Under the pieces are notes generated by a model. The model was not told where the DNA came from and did not search any database. It was given only the letters and a program-made list of their open reading frames with translations. Below, piece after piece: positions 37,970 to 46,438 of a stretch of DNA of 64,000 bases; the first letter of the stretch is position 1, and the number at the start of each line of letters is the position of its first letter. The stretch covers positions 1 through 64,000 of the forward strand of contig NZ_QMKQ01000003.1 of the NCBI RefSeq assembly GCF_003287975.1. The letters are read 5' to 3'. Made by a program: the position numbers and the translations under genes. Source of the DNA: Arthrobacter sp. AQ5-05 (GTDB taxonomy: Bacteria > Actinomycetota > Actinomycetes > Actinomycetales > Micrococcaceae).

Positions 37970-39619
37970 ATGAGTCCCTTGAACACCCGCCCGCAGCCGG
38001 CCGTGGCCGGGACGCTGAGCATCGCCCGGATCCTCGAGTTGCCTGCGGTTGCCGCGGGGGAGCCGGAGGTCTTGGGTGGCTCCGCATTGCTTCAGAGCCC
38101 GGTGCGCTGGGTGCACGTGGCAGAGACCCCCCAGCTGGCGGACCTGCTTTCCGGAGGGGAACTGGTGCTGACCACCGGCATGACCTTCGGGGAGACCGGC
38201 AGCGGGGTCGCCGATTTCCTGGAGCAGGTGCGCCGAGCAGGGGCCGCGGGGATCGTCGTCGAACTGGTTGCCTCGCCGGCCGTGGAACGTTCCCCGGCCA
38301 TCGAGGCCTTGCGCCAGGTGGCAGCCCGCAACGACTTCCCGGTGGTGCTGCTGCACCGGAGGGTCAGGTTCGTTGAGATCACCGAGGTGGTGCACCGGAT
38401 GCTGGTCTCGGACCAGCTTGCCGCCCTGGAACGCTCGCGGATGATCCACGAGGTCTTCACGGCACTGAGCCTGCAAAACGCCACCGAGGAGGGGATCGTG
38501 GCGCGCGCGGCGGAACTCATCGGCGCCCCCGTCGTCCTGGAGGATGTCGCCCACCTGGTTTTGGGCTTCGACCCCGGGCCGCAGCCGGATGCCGGGTTGC
38601 TGGCGCACTGGCCCGAGCGTTCGCGCCGGGTCGGCTACCTGGAATCCACCGGACGCGGCACGGGGGAGGAAAACTGGCTGCAGACACCGGTGGGGATCCA
38701 AGGCCAACGCTGGGGCCGGCTGGTGGTCCCCGGGGAACCGGGCAACGACTCGGACGCGGCCATGGTGCTCGAACGCGCCGGGCAGACCCTGTCCATCGCC
38801 CGGCTGGCCGGGCGGGACCAAAAGGAATTGCTGCACCAGGCCCGGGCCGGGCTGCTGCACGAATTGCGCCAGCCCCACGCCCTGGACGCCGAGCAGGTGC
38901 TGATCCGGGCGCAGGCGCTGGGGCTGGTCGAGTCCCCGCACTACGTCCCGGTGGTGTTCCGGCTCGATGACCGGCGCGGGCAGACGCCCACCGGAGTGCA
39001 GTTGCGCGAGCGTGCCCTGCTCGATGCCCTCAACGCCGTGGTGGATGCCACCAGGTCCACCGCGCTGGCCGCCAGCCTGCAAAGCGGGCAGGTCGGCATG
39101 GTGCTGGGCGTCGGGGCCAAGCAGCTCGAGGAACCGCTGCTGGAGCGGCTCTGCCGGCAACTGGCCCACAGCCAGCCCGCCGTTGACTGGTCGGTGGGCG
39201 TGGGCCGGGGGCGTCGCAGCGTGAAGGAGGCCGCGCACGGGCTGGAGGAAGCAATCCAGGTCGCCGAGACGGTGGCGACCTTCGACGCCCGGGCCAGGCC
39301 CTTCTACCGCTTCGCCGACGTGCGCCTGCGTGGCTTGCTGGCATTGATGCGCGAGGACGTGCGGCTCAAATCCTTCGCCGAGGCCGAGCTGGCCGGGATC
39401 CTCGACCCGCGCGACGAGCCCGCGCTCGAGCTGCTCGGCCTGTACCTGAAGCACGGTGGAAACAAGTCGGCGCTGGCCCGCACCGGGTTCCTGAGCCGGC
39501 CGGCGCTCTATGCGCGGCTGGAGAAGCTCGAGCACAAGCTCGGGGTCGGCCTGGATGATGCCGAGTCACGCACCTCCCTGCACGTGGCACTGCTCTGGCT
39601 CGGCCTGGGCGCGAAGTAG
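37970..39619 (+). CDS. PucR-family transcriptional regulator
   Basis: A 549-residue regulator: N-terminal PucR domain (~25-150; LLQSPVRWVHVAETPQLADLLSGGELVLTTGMTF), a middle GGDEF-related/CdaR region, and the C-terminal HTH_30 (~485-549; LLGLYLKHGGNKSALARTGFLSRPALYARLEKLEHKLGVGLDD). PucR-type activators control purine, GABA and amino-acid catabolism. It is divergent from the mmsA-aminotransferase operon, the likely target. The intergenic region has a direct repeat CACCGGCAA-CACCGGCAA near 37913-37930 that could be a binding site. Confidence 0.92.
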   Translation: MSPLNTRPQPAVAGTLSIARILELPAVAAGEPEVLGGSALLQSPVRWVHVAETPQLADLLSGGELVLTTGMTFGETGSGVADFLEQVRRAGAAGIVVELVASPAVERSPAIEALRQVAARNDFPVVLLHRRVRFVEITEVVHRMLVSDQLAALERSRMIHEVFTALSLQNATEEGIVARAAELIGAPVVLEDVAHLVLGFDPGPQPDAGLLAHWPERSRRVGYLESTGRGTGEENWLQTPVGIQGQRWGRLVVPGEPGNDSDAAMVLERAGQTLSIARLAGRDQKELLHQARAGLLHELRQPHALDAEQVLIRAQALGLVESPHYVPVVFRLDDRRGQTPTGVQLRERALLDALNAVVDATRSTALAASLQSGQVGMVLGVGAKQLEEPLLERLCRQLAHSQPAVDWSVGVGRGRRSVKEAAHGLEEAIQVAETVATFDARARPFYRFADVRLRGLLALMREDVRLKSFAEAELAGILDPRDEPALELLGLYLKHGGNKSALARTGFLSRPALYARLEKLEHKLGVGLDDAESRTSLHVALLWLGLGAK

Positions 39620-39718
39620 CCTGCCCGCCACGGACCACCGCCGGGTGCGTTCTCCCGTTCCGCCCGGGTGGTGTGGCGGGAAAAAGATCGGAGTGGTCCC
39701 TTCCTTGTGGAACGAGCG

Positions 39719-39760
39719 AGGCCGCCCGGGCCGCGACTTGCGCGGCGGCCCGGGCGGCCT
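39719..39760. terminator. Intrinsic terminator between convergent genes
   Basis: A 16-bp stem (39719-39734 with 39745-39760) and a 10-base loop followed by TCTTCG. It separates the PucR gene from the leftward symporter gene. Confidence 0.8.
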
Positions 39761-39827
39761 TCTTCGCATCACCTACAGCGGGGATGCCTTTGGCCGGCGT
39801 CGTTGGAGGACGCCGGCCGGGTGGGTC

Positions 39828-41114
39828 CTAGTTGCTCGGCAGGGCGTGCTCTTCGACCTTGCTGCCCTCGGCGGCCTCGACGTTTTCGTCCGTCGGGTCC
39901 TGCGCCTGCGTGCCCAGGTGGCCGCGGGTGAGCTTGTTCATGATCAGCGCGATGGCGCCATCGCCGGTCACGTTGGTGGCCGTGCCGAAGCTGTCCAGCG
40001 CGATGTAAGCGGCGAACATGAGGCCGACCTCGACCTCTCCGAAGCCGAGCATCTGTGCCAGCAGGCCCGCGGCCGCGGCGATCGCGCCGCCGGGAACGCC
40101 CGGGGCGGCGATCATCATGACGCCGAGCATCAGGATGAAGGGCAGGTACGCGCCGAAGGAGACGTCCCCGCCGGTGAGCAGCAGCACCGCGATGGAGAAG
40201 CAGGTGATCTTGACCATCGAACCGGAGAGGTGGATGGTGGCGCACAGCGGCACCACGAAGCCGGCCACCGAGTTGGAGACGCCGTTCTTCTTGGTCGATT
40301 CGAGGGTCACCGGGATGGTGGCTGCCGAGGAGGAGGTGCCCAGGGCCGTGAAGTAGGCATCGCGCATGTTCCACAACGCCTTCAGCGGGTTCTGGCCCGA
40401 CATGGCACCCGCCACCGAGTACTGGATGAGCAACACGACAAGGCACAGCGCGAACGAAACCACGGCAACGAGCAGGAACTTGGTGACAATGGTGACCGCC
40501 GAGCCGCTGGCCGAGAGATCCATGAAGATCCCGAAGATGAACAGCGGCAGCGCCGGAACGATGATGCGGCGGATAACCGACTCGATGATGGTGCGGAATT
40601 CGACCGCGCCGCGGAAGAGCACCTTGGAGTGGAACGCGGTCAGGCCCACACCGATCACGAAGGCGAGCACCAGTGCACTCATCACGCCGATGACCGGGGG
40701 AAGCACGATCTCCGTGGCCGAATCACCGGCGCTGCCAACCACCGTGAGGTACGGTTCGAAACCGGAACCCGATTCGTCGCCCAGTTCCTCCAGCCCGCCG
40801 CCGGACAGCGAGGAAGTGAACAGCCAGCGGCTCACGAAGTACGCGAGCAGCCCGGCGAAGATGGTCGATCCGTAGGCAATGGCCGCGGTGGCGCCAAGCC
40901 ACTTTCCGGCACCCTTGCCCAGCTCGGCGATGGCCGGCATGACCAGGCCCAGGATGATCAGCGGCACGATGAAGCCGAGGAACCCGGAGAAGACCGAGTT
41001 GTAGGTCAGGAACGCCCCGCCGAGCCACTCGGGCATGATCGGGCCGGTCAGGATGCCCAGGACGATGGCTATGACAATCCAGCCGAGCAGGGGGATCGAT
41101 TTCAGGAAATTCAT
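39828..41114 (-). CDS. Dicarboxylate/amino acid:cation symporter (DAACS family)
   Basis: A 428-residue transporter of the GltP/DctA/SstT fold with eight helices and two re-entrant loops. The serine-rich hairpin LGTSSSAATIPVTLE and the ion/substrate motif DSFGTATNVTGDGAIALI are intact. The N-terminus (FLGFIVPLIILGLVMPAIAELGKGAGKWLG) matches the family. The substrate could be glutamate, aspartate, C4-dicarboxylates or serine. It is single, ended by a hairpin region, and surrounded by catabolic genes. The C-terminal 30 residues are acidic and disordered. Confidence 0.88.
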   Translation of the reverse strand: MNFLKSIPLLGWIVIAIVLGILTGPIMPEWLGGAFLTYNSVFSGFLGFIVPLIILGLVMPAIAELGKGAGKWLGATAAIAYGSTIFAGLLAYFVSRWLFTSSLSGGGLEELGDESGSGFEPYLTVVGSAGDSATEIVLPPVIGVMSALVLAFVIGVGLTAFHSKVLFRGAVEFRTIIESVIRRIIVPALPLFIFGIFMDLSASGSAVTIVTKFLLVAVVSFALCLVVLLIQYSVAGAMSGQNPLKALWNMRDAYFTALGTSSSAATIPVTLESTKKNGVSNSVAGFVVPLCATIHLSGSMVKITCFSIAVLLLTGGDVSFGAYLPFILMLGVMMIAAPGVPGGAIAAAAGLLAQMLGFGEVEVGLMFAAYIALDSFGTATNVTGDGAIALIMNKLTRGHLGTQAQDPTDENVEAAEGSKVEEHALPSN

Positions 41115-41280
41115 GGGGTCCTCAAGGTGACGGAAACGAGTGCCGCGGGTATGCGAAACATGGTGGTGGCGCAGGTCACGCCTCAGTAATCGTAGGCGGT
41201 GCGGGCCATTACTCGAAATCCACGGGCCATGCCCGTCCCTCCCACGGAGGCGGGCCCCGCGGTGTCCGCCTGCAGTGGGC

Positions 41281-41329
41281 TACGGCGCGGGGCTCCCGCG
41301 GAGGCCTTTGCCGGGGAAGCCGCGCCGTA
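41281..41329. terminator. Hairpin downstream of the acyl-CoA dehydrogenase gene
   Basis: TACGGCGCGG (41281-41290) pairs with 41320-41329, with further imperfect pairing inside. It lies 23 bp beyond the stop of the leftward acyl-CoA dehydrogenase gene and probably ends that transcript. The rest of the 41115-41351 gap shows no gene. Confidence 0.5.
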
Positions 41330-41351
41330 CCCCAGGGGCGCAGCCGCCGCG

Positions 41352-43301
41352 CTAGGACCCGTAGGGGCGCCGACGATCGGGCAACGTCTCGGCCGACCAG
41401 GGAGCGATCCATTCCCCGGTGCCCTCGGAGGGGTCGATGATCCCGGACTCCAGCCAGGTGAAGTCCCCGGCAAGGACCTTGGTGGAGAGCTTCCTGTCGG
41501 TCTTGTCGCTGTTGGCCCACAGGTCGCGGAACAGGGTTTCGCAGCGGTGCTCGGATTGCTCGCAGAAGGCCAGGGCCAGCAGCTCGGCCGAGGCCGCGTT
41601 CGCCGGGTCCTGGGTGCGCATGAGTTCGACCCGGGATATGCAGGCAGCCATGGCGAAGAGCTCGGCGCCGAGGTCCACGATCCGGCCCAGGAATGCCTGG
41701 TGGCTTTCCATGCCGGCCTGCCAGGTGGCCATTCCGGCGAAGGTGTGCCGCGCCAGGCGCCGCGAGGCCCGCTCGATGAAGCGCAGGTACTTGGCCAGCC
41801 TCCCGTGGTCCGAATAGGAATTGGGCAGCAGCCCGGAACCGATCGCCAGGGTAGGCAGCCACTTGGCATAGAAACCGGAGGCTCCCATGGCTGCCTTGGC
41901 CTTCGCCTGCAGGTCCGCGTCCTTGTTGGCCAGGTCCCCGGCGGCCTTCAGATGGGCATCGACTGCCTCGCGGGCAATGAGCAGGTGCATGATTTCGGTG
42001 GAGCCCTCAAAGATCCGGTTGATGCGCAAGTCACGCAGCAGTTGTTCAACGGGGACCGAGCGTTCACCGCGGGCGTGCTGCGAGGCCGCGGTTTCGTAGC
42101 CACGCCCGCCACGGATCTGCAGCAGCTCGTCGGCAATCTTGTAGGAGACCTCGGAGGAGAAGAGCTTGGCCAGGGCGGCCTCGATGCGCACGTCCTTCAT
42201 CCCGGCATCCGCCAGGGCTGCCGAGAGCTCGAAGACGGCTTCGAGGGCAAAGGTGCTGGCGGCGATGTAGGCGATCTTCTTGCCGACCGCCTCGTGTTCC
42301 CCGACCGGCTTGCCCCACTGGATGCGGGCGTTGGACCATTCGCGGGCGATCTTCAGGGACCATTTCCCGGCTCCGGCGCACATGGCCGGGATGGATAGGC
42401 GCCCGGTGTTTAGGGTGCTCAGGGCGATCTTGAGCCCGGCGCCTTCCTTGCCCAGGCGGTTTTCGACCGGGACCACCACGTCGTGGAAGCGGGTCACGCC
42501 GTTTTCGATGCCGCGCAGCCCCATGAAGGCATTGCGGTTCTCCACGATGATTCCGGGGGAGTCGGCCTCCACGACGAAGGCGCTGATTCCGCCACGGGAC
42601 TTGCTGCCGTCGGGCAGCTGGTGGGGCGGGACCGCCGCCATGACCACGAGCAACTCGGCCACCACCCCGTTGGTGGTCCAGAGCTTGGCCCCGTTAAGGG
42701 TGTAGCTCGTGCCGTCCGCCGCAAGGGTCGCCGTGGTGCCCAGGCGTGCAGGGTCCGAGCCGACATCGTTTTCGGTCAGCAGGAATGCCGAGATGGACCC
42801 CGCCGCGCAGCGGGGAAGGAAGGCCCGCTTTTGCTCCTCGGTGCCGAACATCTTCACGGGCTCGGGAACGCCAATGGATTGGTGGGCCGAGAGCAGCGCA
42901 CCGAGGCTGGGGTTCAGCGTGCCCACCAGCATCAGGGCCCTTCCGTAGTCGGCCAGGTCCAGGCCGAGTCCGCCGTATTCCACCGGGATCTTCATGCCGA
43001 ATGCGCCGACCTCGCGCAGGGCCCTGATGATCTCGTCGGGGATCCGGGACTCGCGCTCGATGGCACCGGTGTCGAGGTCCTTGATGGCCTCGCGCAGCCG
43101 TGCCATGAATGCCGTGCCGCGCGCTGCGGCCTCCGGGTCGGGTTGCGGATGCGGGTGGATCAGGCCCCAGTCGAAGTCGCCCATGTATAGGCCCTTGGCG
43201 AAGCTGGGTCGCTCCCACCTTTGCTCGCGGGCGGCTTCGGCCACCTGGCGCGCAACCTTCTCATCGACGCGTTCACCGGAATGCTGTTCATCAATGCTCA
43301 T
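41352..43301 (-). CDS. Large acyl-CoA dehydrogenase (VLCAD/ACAD9-like architecture)
   Basis: A 649-residue flavoprotein, longer than the usual ~380. The N-terminal ~45-425 is the dehydrogenase core (FLLTENDVGSDPARLGTTA, QIRGGRGYETAASQHARGE, LRDLRINRIFEGSTEIMHLLIAREAVD). The extra ~200-residue C-terminal domain resembles that of very-long-chain and ACAD9 enzymes, which in eukaryotes helps dimers or membrane contact. It would oxidise an acyl-CoA to the enoyl-CoA. AAAGGAAG supports the ATG at 43301. No other beta-oxidation gene is adjacent, so the physiological chain length is open. Confidence 0.88.
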   Translation of the reverse strand: MSIDEQHSGERVDEKVARQVAEAAREQRWERPSFAKGLYMGDFDWGLIHPHPQPDPEAAARGTAFMARLREAIKDLDTGAIERESRIPDEIIRALREVGAFGMKIPVEYGGLGLDLADYGRALMLVGTLNPSLGALLSAHQSIGVPEPVKMFGTEEQKRAFLPRCAAGSISAFLLTENDVGSDPARLGTTATLAADGTSYTLNGAKLWTTNGVVAELLVVMAAVPPHQLPDGSKSRGGISAFVVEADSPGIIVENRNAFMGLRGIENGVTRFHDVVVPVENRLGKEGAGLKIALSTLNTGRLSIPAMCAGAGKWSLKIAREWSNARIQWGKPVGEHEAVGKKIAYIAASTFALEAVFELSAALADAGMKDVRIEAALAKLFSSEVSYKIADELLQIRGGRGYETAASQHARGERSVPVEQLLRDLRINRIFEGSTEIMHLLIAREAVDAHLKAAGDLANKDADLQAKAKAAMGASGFYAKWLPTLAIGSGLLPNSYSDHGRLAKYLRFIERASRRLARHTFAGMATWQAGMESHQAFLGRIVDLGAELFAMAACISRVELMRTQDPANAASAELLALAFCEQSEHRCETLFRDLWANSDKTDRKLSTKVLAGDFTWLESGIIDPSEGTGEWIAPWSAETLPDRRRPYGS

Positions 43302-43497
43302 GGCGCTTCCTTTGTCCAAAACAAAGGGCCTGACACGGGGACTTACAGGCCCTGGCGTATTGATGCCAGCCTAGCCGCGGCGCCGGGTTGCCGATAGGGG
43401 GTCTTGGCGCGGTGCGACGCGGGCCGCCAAGGAGCATGGGATCGCGGGCAGGTCGCGGGGGCAACGGAAGGGATTGGCGCACCGGCCCGCTCTGTGG

Positions 43498-44169
43498 CTA
43501 GCCCTCGTGCGGGTCGAGCCGTACGCAGCAGTGGTGCTCGTTCGTGGGTGGGTCGAAGCAGGCGCGGTACGGTGCGTTGGCGCCGTCGACCGCGGCCGTA
43601 AGCAGCTCGAAGTTCATGGTGCAAACGGTGGTGCGGTGGCTGTCCGAGAGCTGGTGGAACGGGCAGTCCAGGAGGCCGACGGAGCCGTCCCCGCGTACTT
43701 CGGGTCGGTATCCGTGGTCTGCCAGTGCCTGCGTCAGCGAGCTTGCATGTGCGCCAATAGACTGACCGGCTTCGCGTGCCACCTCGGCCAACACGGGTGC
43801 GACGGGCCGGTTCTGGGTGCTCGCCCGTTCGATGGCGCTGGCCATGATCATCGCAGCCAGCGCATATTCCCGGTGCGGAATGCTTGCGGATACGTCGATC
43901 CGAGTGGTCGCATACAGCTTTGCCGGCCGCCCCGACCCTGGCCCGCCCTTTCCGTTGAGCCGCCGAAACTCCACGGAAAGGAGACCTTGGTCTGCGAGCT
44001 TGTCCAGTTGGAAGGCCACGGTGTTGCGCGGGAGATCGAGAGCCGAAGCGCATTCGTCGCGGCCGACGGCAGCTTCACTGGTGCGCACGAATTCATAGAC
44101 GGCCTTGCGTACCGGATCGGCCAAAGCCGCCACGGCATTGAGCCCTTGATCCTCTGCTTGAAACTTCAT
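43498..44169 (-). CDS. Winged-helix regulator with SufR-like cysteine-rich C-terminus
   Basis: A 223-residue regulator. The N-terminal winged helix (~8-75; LADPVRKAVYEFVRTSEAAVGRDECASALDLPRNTVAFQLDKLADQGLLSVEF) resembles ArsR/SufR-type DNA-binding domains. Cysteines C169, C183, C204, C214 and C215, in CPFHQLSDSH, VCTMNF, ACFDPP and HHCC, echo the spaced cysteines that bind Fe-S in SufR, but no suf genes are here. It may sense iron-sulfur status, metal or redox. It is divergent from a small membrane protein gene, with repeated CTAAAGT motifs between them. Confidence 0.8.
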   Translation of the reverse strand: MKFQAEDQGLNAVAALADPVRKAVYEFVRTSEAAVGRDECASALDLPRNTVAFQLDKLADQGLLSVEFRRLNGKGGPGSGRPAKLYATTRIDVSASIPHREYALAAMIMASAIERASTQNRPVAPVLAEVAREAGQSIGAHASSLTQALADHGYRPEVRGDGSVGLLDCPFHQLSDSHRTTVCTMNFELLTAAVDGANAPYRACFDPPTNEHHCCVRLDPHEG

Positions 44170-44183
44170 GATTCCACTCTAAA

Positions 44184-44250
44184 TCTAAAGTTAGCAACTG
44201 TTGACTTAGAGCGGGCAGTGTTTCTAAAGTTAGACATCATCACTTTAGAA
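44184..44250. promoter_or_regulatory. Operator cluster between SufR-like regulator and DoxX-like gene
   Basis: TCTAAAGTTAG occurs twice in direct orientation (44184-44194 and 44223-44233). The second copy also forms a 9-bp inverted repeat, TTCTAAAGT (44222-44230) with ACTTTAGAA (44242-44250). TTGACT at 44201-44206 can serve as the -35 of the rightward gene. The bases 44186-44207 also resemble the TetR palindrome at 24740. Confidence 0.7.
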
Positions 44251-44265
44251 GAGAGGGTCGAGATC

Positions 44266-44673
44266 ATGGCCACCCACACCGTGAACACCGCGGCTGAGAA
44301 AAGCGCCCAGCTTCATCACCAGGCGTTCCTCGTTTTGCGCACTGTCTTCACCGTCGCACCCATCGTCTTTGGACTCGACAAGTTCACCAATCTGCTCACC
44401 GACTGGACGCACTACCTGGCTCCCTTGGCCACCGACATCATCCCGGTCAGCCCTCAGGTCTTCATGTATGCGGTCGGCGTCGTCGAGATCATCGCCGGCA
44501 TCCTCGTGGCGCTGCGCCCCAAGATCGGCTCCTTGGTCGTTTGCCTCTGGTTGCTGGGAATCATCGTGAACCTGATCATCCTGCCGGGGTTCTTCGACGT
44601 TGCCCTTCGTGACTTCGGCCTGCTGGTGGCCGCATTTGCCCTTAATCGTCTGGCCTTGGCGCGAGACGTTTAG
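44266..44673 (+). CDS. Small DoxX-like membrane protein
   Basis: A 135-residue protein with four predicted helices (LVLRTVFTVAPIVFGLDKF; VFMYAVGVVEIIAGILVAL; GSLVVCLWLLGIIVNLIIL; LLVAAFALNRL). The VFGLDKF and VGVVEIIAGILV segments recall the DoxX/DUF417-like group of four-helix membrane proteins, whose roles are mostly unknown and sometimes redox-related. GAGAGGG precedes the ATG at 44266. It is probably controlled by the divergent SufR-like regulator. The 267 bp after it contain no convincing gene. Confidence 0.75.
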   Translation: MATHTVNTAAEKSAQLHHQAFLVLRTVFTVAPIVFGLDKFTNLLTDWTHYLAPLATDIIPVSPQVFMYAVGVVEIIAGILVALRPKIGSLVVCLWLLGIIVNLIILPGFFDVALRDFGLLVAAFALNRLALARDV

Positions 44674-44940
44674 GCAGATGGGCTCCCGGCGGCACTGCGA
44701 CACCGGCTTGTGGCTGCCCGATGGACGAAGAAGACTCGTTCACCGGACAGCCACTTCTTTCTTTCCGCGGGGCGACAGTGCGGTTCACCGAAGCAAGCTG
44801 CAAGGCAGCCGTTGGCCGACCTGTTGCCCGATGCCGGGGTGAAATGCGACGATGGGCCAGGACACGTCAGCAGGAAGCCACCGGCACCCCAAGCAACATC
44901 AATCAGGCTTGCACCGTCAACGAAAAGGGCAAGAACCTTC

Positions 44941-45225
44941 ATGAAGCGAATCGCGGCCACCGCCACCGTGCAAATCGACAACGAGCGGGTCCGCGTGACC
45001 GAGTGGCGATTCGCGCCCGGCACCGAAACCGGATGGCACATCCACCCGACCGACTACGTCGTCGTGCCCATGTGCACCGGCGGGCTGCTCCTTGAGACCC
45101 GCGACGGCACGGCCCGGAACCAGCTCACGGCCGGGGTGTCCTACACGCGCGTGGCCGGCAGCGAGCACAATGTCATCAACGATGCGGATACCGAATTCGT
45201 GTTCGTGGAAATCGAGCTCAAGTGA
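44941..45225 (+). CDS. Small single-domain cupin
   Basis: A 94-residue cupin_2-like protein: VQIDNERVRVTEWRFAPGTETGWHIHPTDYVVVPMCTGGLLLETRDG ... GVSYTRVAGSEHNVINDADTEFVFVEIELK. The H-x-H and later E-H-N histidines could form the cupin metal site. Function unknown; similar small cupins are quercetinase-like or act as sensors. AAAGGG lies ~14 bases before the ATG, so translation may be weak. An open upstream extension from 44710 has no family likeness and was not used. The TnpB remnant begins immediately after. Confidence 0.75.
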   Translation: MKRIAATATVQIDNERVRVTEWRFAPGTETGWHIHPTDYVVVPMCTGGLLLETRDGTARNQLTAGVSYTRVAGSEHNVINDADTEFVFVEIELK

Positions 45226-45226
45226 A

Positions 45227-45484
45227 CTATGTCGAGATCGAGGATCCCGGCGCTTCGTGTTTCAATGGGCGCCGGTCGGCCCGGATGAATCCGAAGTCCA
45301 TCTGTGCCTCCCGGTGTGTATCGGTCTGCGCACGCGTTGATTCCCTGCGTTCCACAGGTGGTGTTGCGTCCATCCGGATCATGTTCGCTGAGGCGTGGGT
45401 GTCGCGGTCCGCGGTGTAGCCGAAGAACCGGCACATGAAGGTCCGCCGGTCGACCGGGGTCTTGGTCTTGCGCCCGCACATGCA
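45227..45484 (-). mobile_element. Remnant of an IS200/IS605-type TnpB (OrfB), C-terminal zinc-finger part
   Basis: Read leftward, 45484-45380 gives CMCGRKTKTPVDRRTFMCRFFGYTADRDTHASANM, the end of a TnpB protein: a C-x-C-G ... F-x-C-x-x-x-G-Y ... R-D-x-x-A-x-A-N pattern. In intact TnpB the finger is CxxC...CxxC; here one Cys pair is deformed and the last Cys is Phe, so it is decayed. Everything before the zinc finger is missing. The remnant meets the truncated MFS gene head-on at about 45484, so an insertion or rearrangement probably removed the front of that gene. Confidence 0.7.
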
Positions 45485-46328
45485 CGTGGCCGGGGTGGCC
45501 ATGTTCGGGGCGCTGGCCTACCTGCCGACATTCCTGCCGATGGTCACCGGGGCCAACGCCACCCAGGCGGGTTTGCTGATGATCCCGATGATGGGCGGGC
45601 TGCTGGTGACATCCATTGGTTCCGGTGCCTTTGTCAGCAAGACCGGGCGCTACAAGTGGTTCCCCGTGGTGGGAACGCTCGTGGTCGCCGGGGCGCTCGC
45701 CCTGCTCTCGACCATGGATGCAGACCTCCAGGTATGGATCATCTGTTGCTATCTCGCGCTGATGGGCGTCGGGCTCGGGCTGGGGATGCAGATCCTGGTG
45801 TTGATCGTGCAAAACACCTTTCCCAACTCGCAGGTGGGCATGGCCACGGCGGCCAACAACTACTTCCGGCAGATCGGTGCCTCGATCGGCACGGCCGTCG
45901 TTGGCAGCGTCTTTGTCACCAATCTGGGCAACCTGCTGACCGAACGGATGCCGGCCGCAGTTGCCGGGCCGCAGGGCGATTCCAACTCGTTCACCCCTGA
46001 GCTGGTGCGGTCCCTTCCCGAGGGGATTCGCCACATCATTGTCGGTGCCTACAGTGATGCGCTGACTCCGGTGTTCCTCTATATGGTGCCGTTGGTGATT
46101 GCCGCGGCCGTCGTGCTGGTGTTCCTGAGGGAAAAGCCGTTGGCCACCTCCATCGAGCGTGACGGGCACAAGAAGCCGGTCCCGGTTGCGGCCTCCGGGC
46201 CCGACCCCGGAAACGGTGAACCGGGAACCGCAACGGTTCCCGGTTCACCATCGAGCGGCGACGCCGCCACGGCACCGCCGCAAAACCCGGCACCTCGCCA
46301 CCGGGCGACGGACCCTGGCGGCGGGTAG
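45480..46328 (+). pseudogene. 5'-truncated MFS drug transporter (DHA2/EmrB-QacA type)
   Basis: Homology starts abruptly at VAGVAMFGALAYLPTFLPMVTGANATQAGLLMIPMMGGLLVTSIGSGAFVSKTGRYKWFP, which is the middle of a 14-helix efflux pump, and continues through the later helices (WIICCYLALMGVGLGLGMQILVLIVQNTFPNSQVGMATAANNYFRQIGASIGTAVVGSVF) to a disordered tail. About 250 N-terminal residues with the first helices and motif A are missing. The ATG at 45480 lies inside the antisense of the TnpB finger, so it is not a native start. The remaining half is unlikely to transport. Confidence 0.8.
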
Positions 46329-46376
46329 GCACGGCCCGCCGATGGAATCGGCCATCGGCGCCGGCGGACAACGCGA

Positions 46377-46417
46377 GGGAGGCCGGGTCGGTGAATAGCT
46401 CACCGGCCCGGCCTCCC
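46377..46417. terminator. Hairpin terminator between the MFS remnant and the aminotransferase
   Basis: An 18-bp stem with one wobble (46377-46394 with 46400-46417), a five-base loop and GTTGCCTTT after. It serves convergent units. Confidence 0.75.
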
Positions 46418-46438
46418 TGTTGCCTTTCCGCGGTATCC

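Noticed and set aside
44710-44940. Extension of the small cupin upstream, or a separate gene
   Set aside because: The stretch has no family likeness or ribosome site, and the cupin domain starts at 44941.
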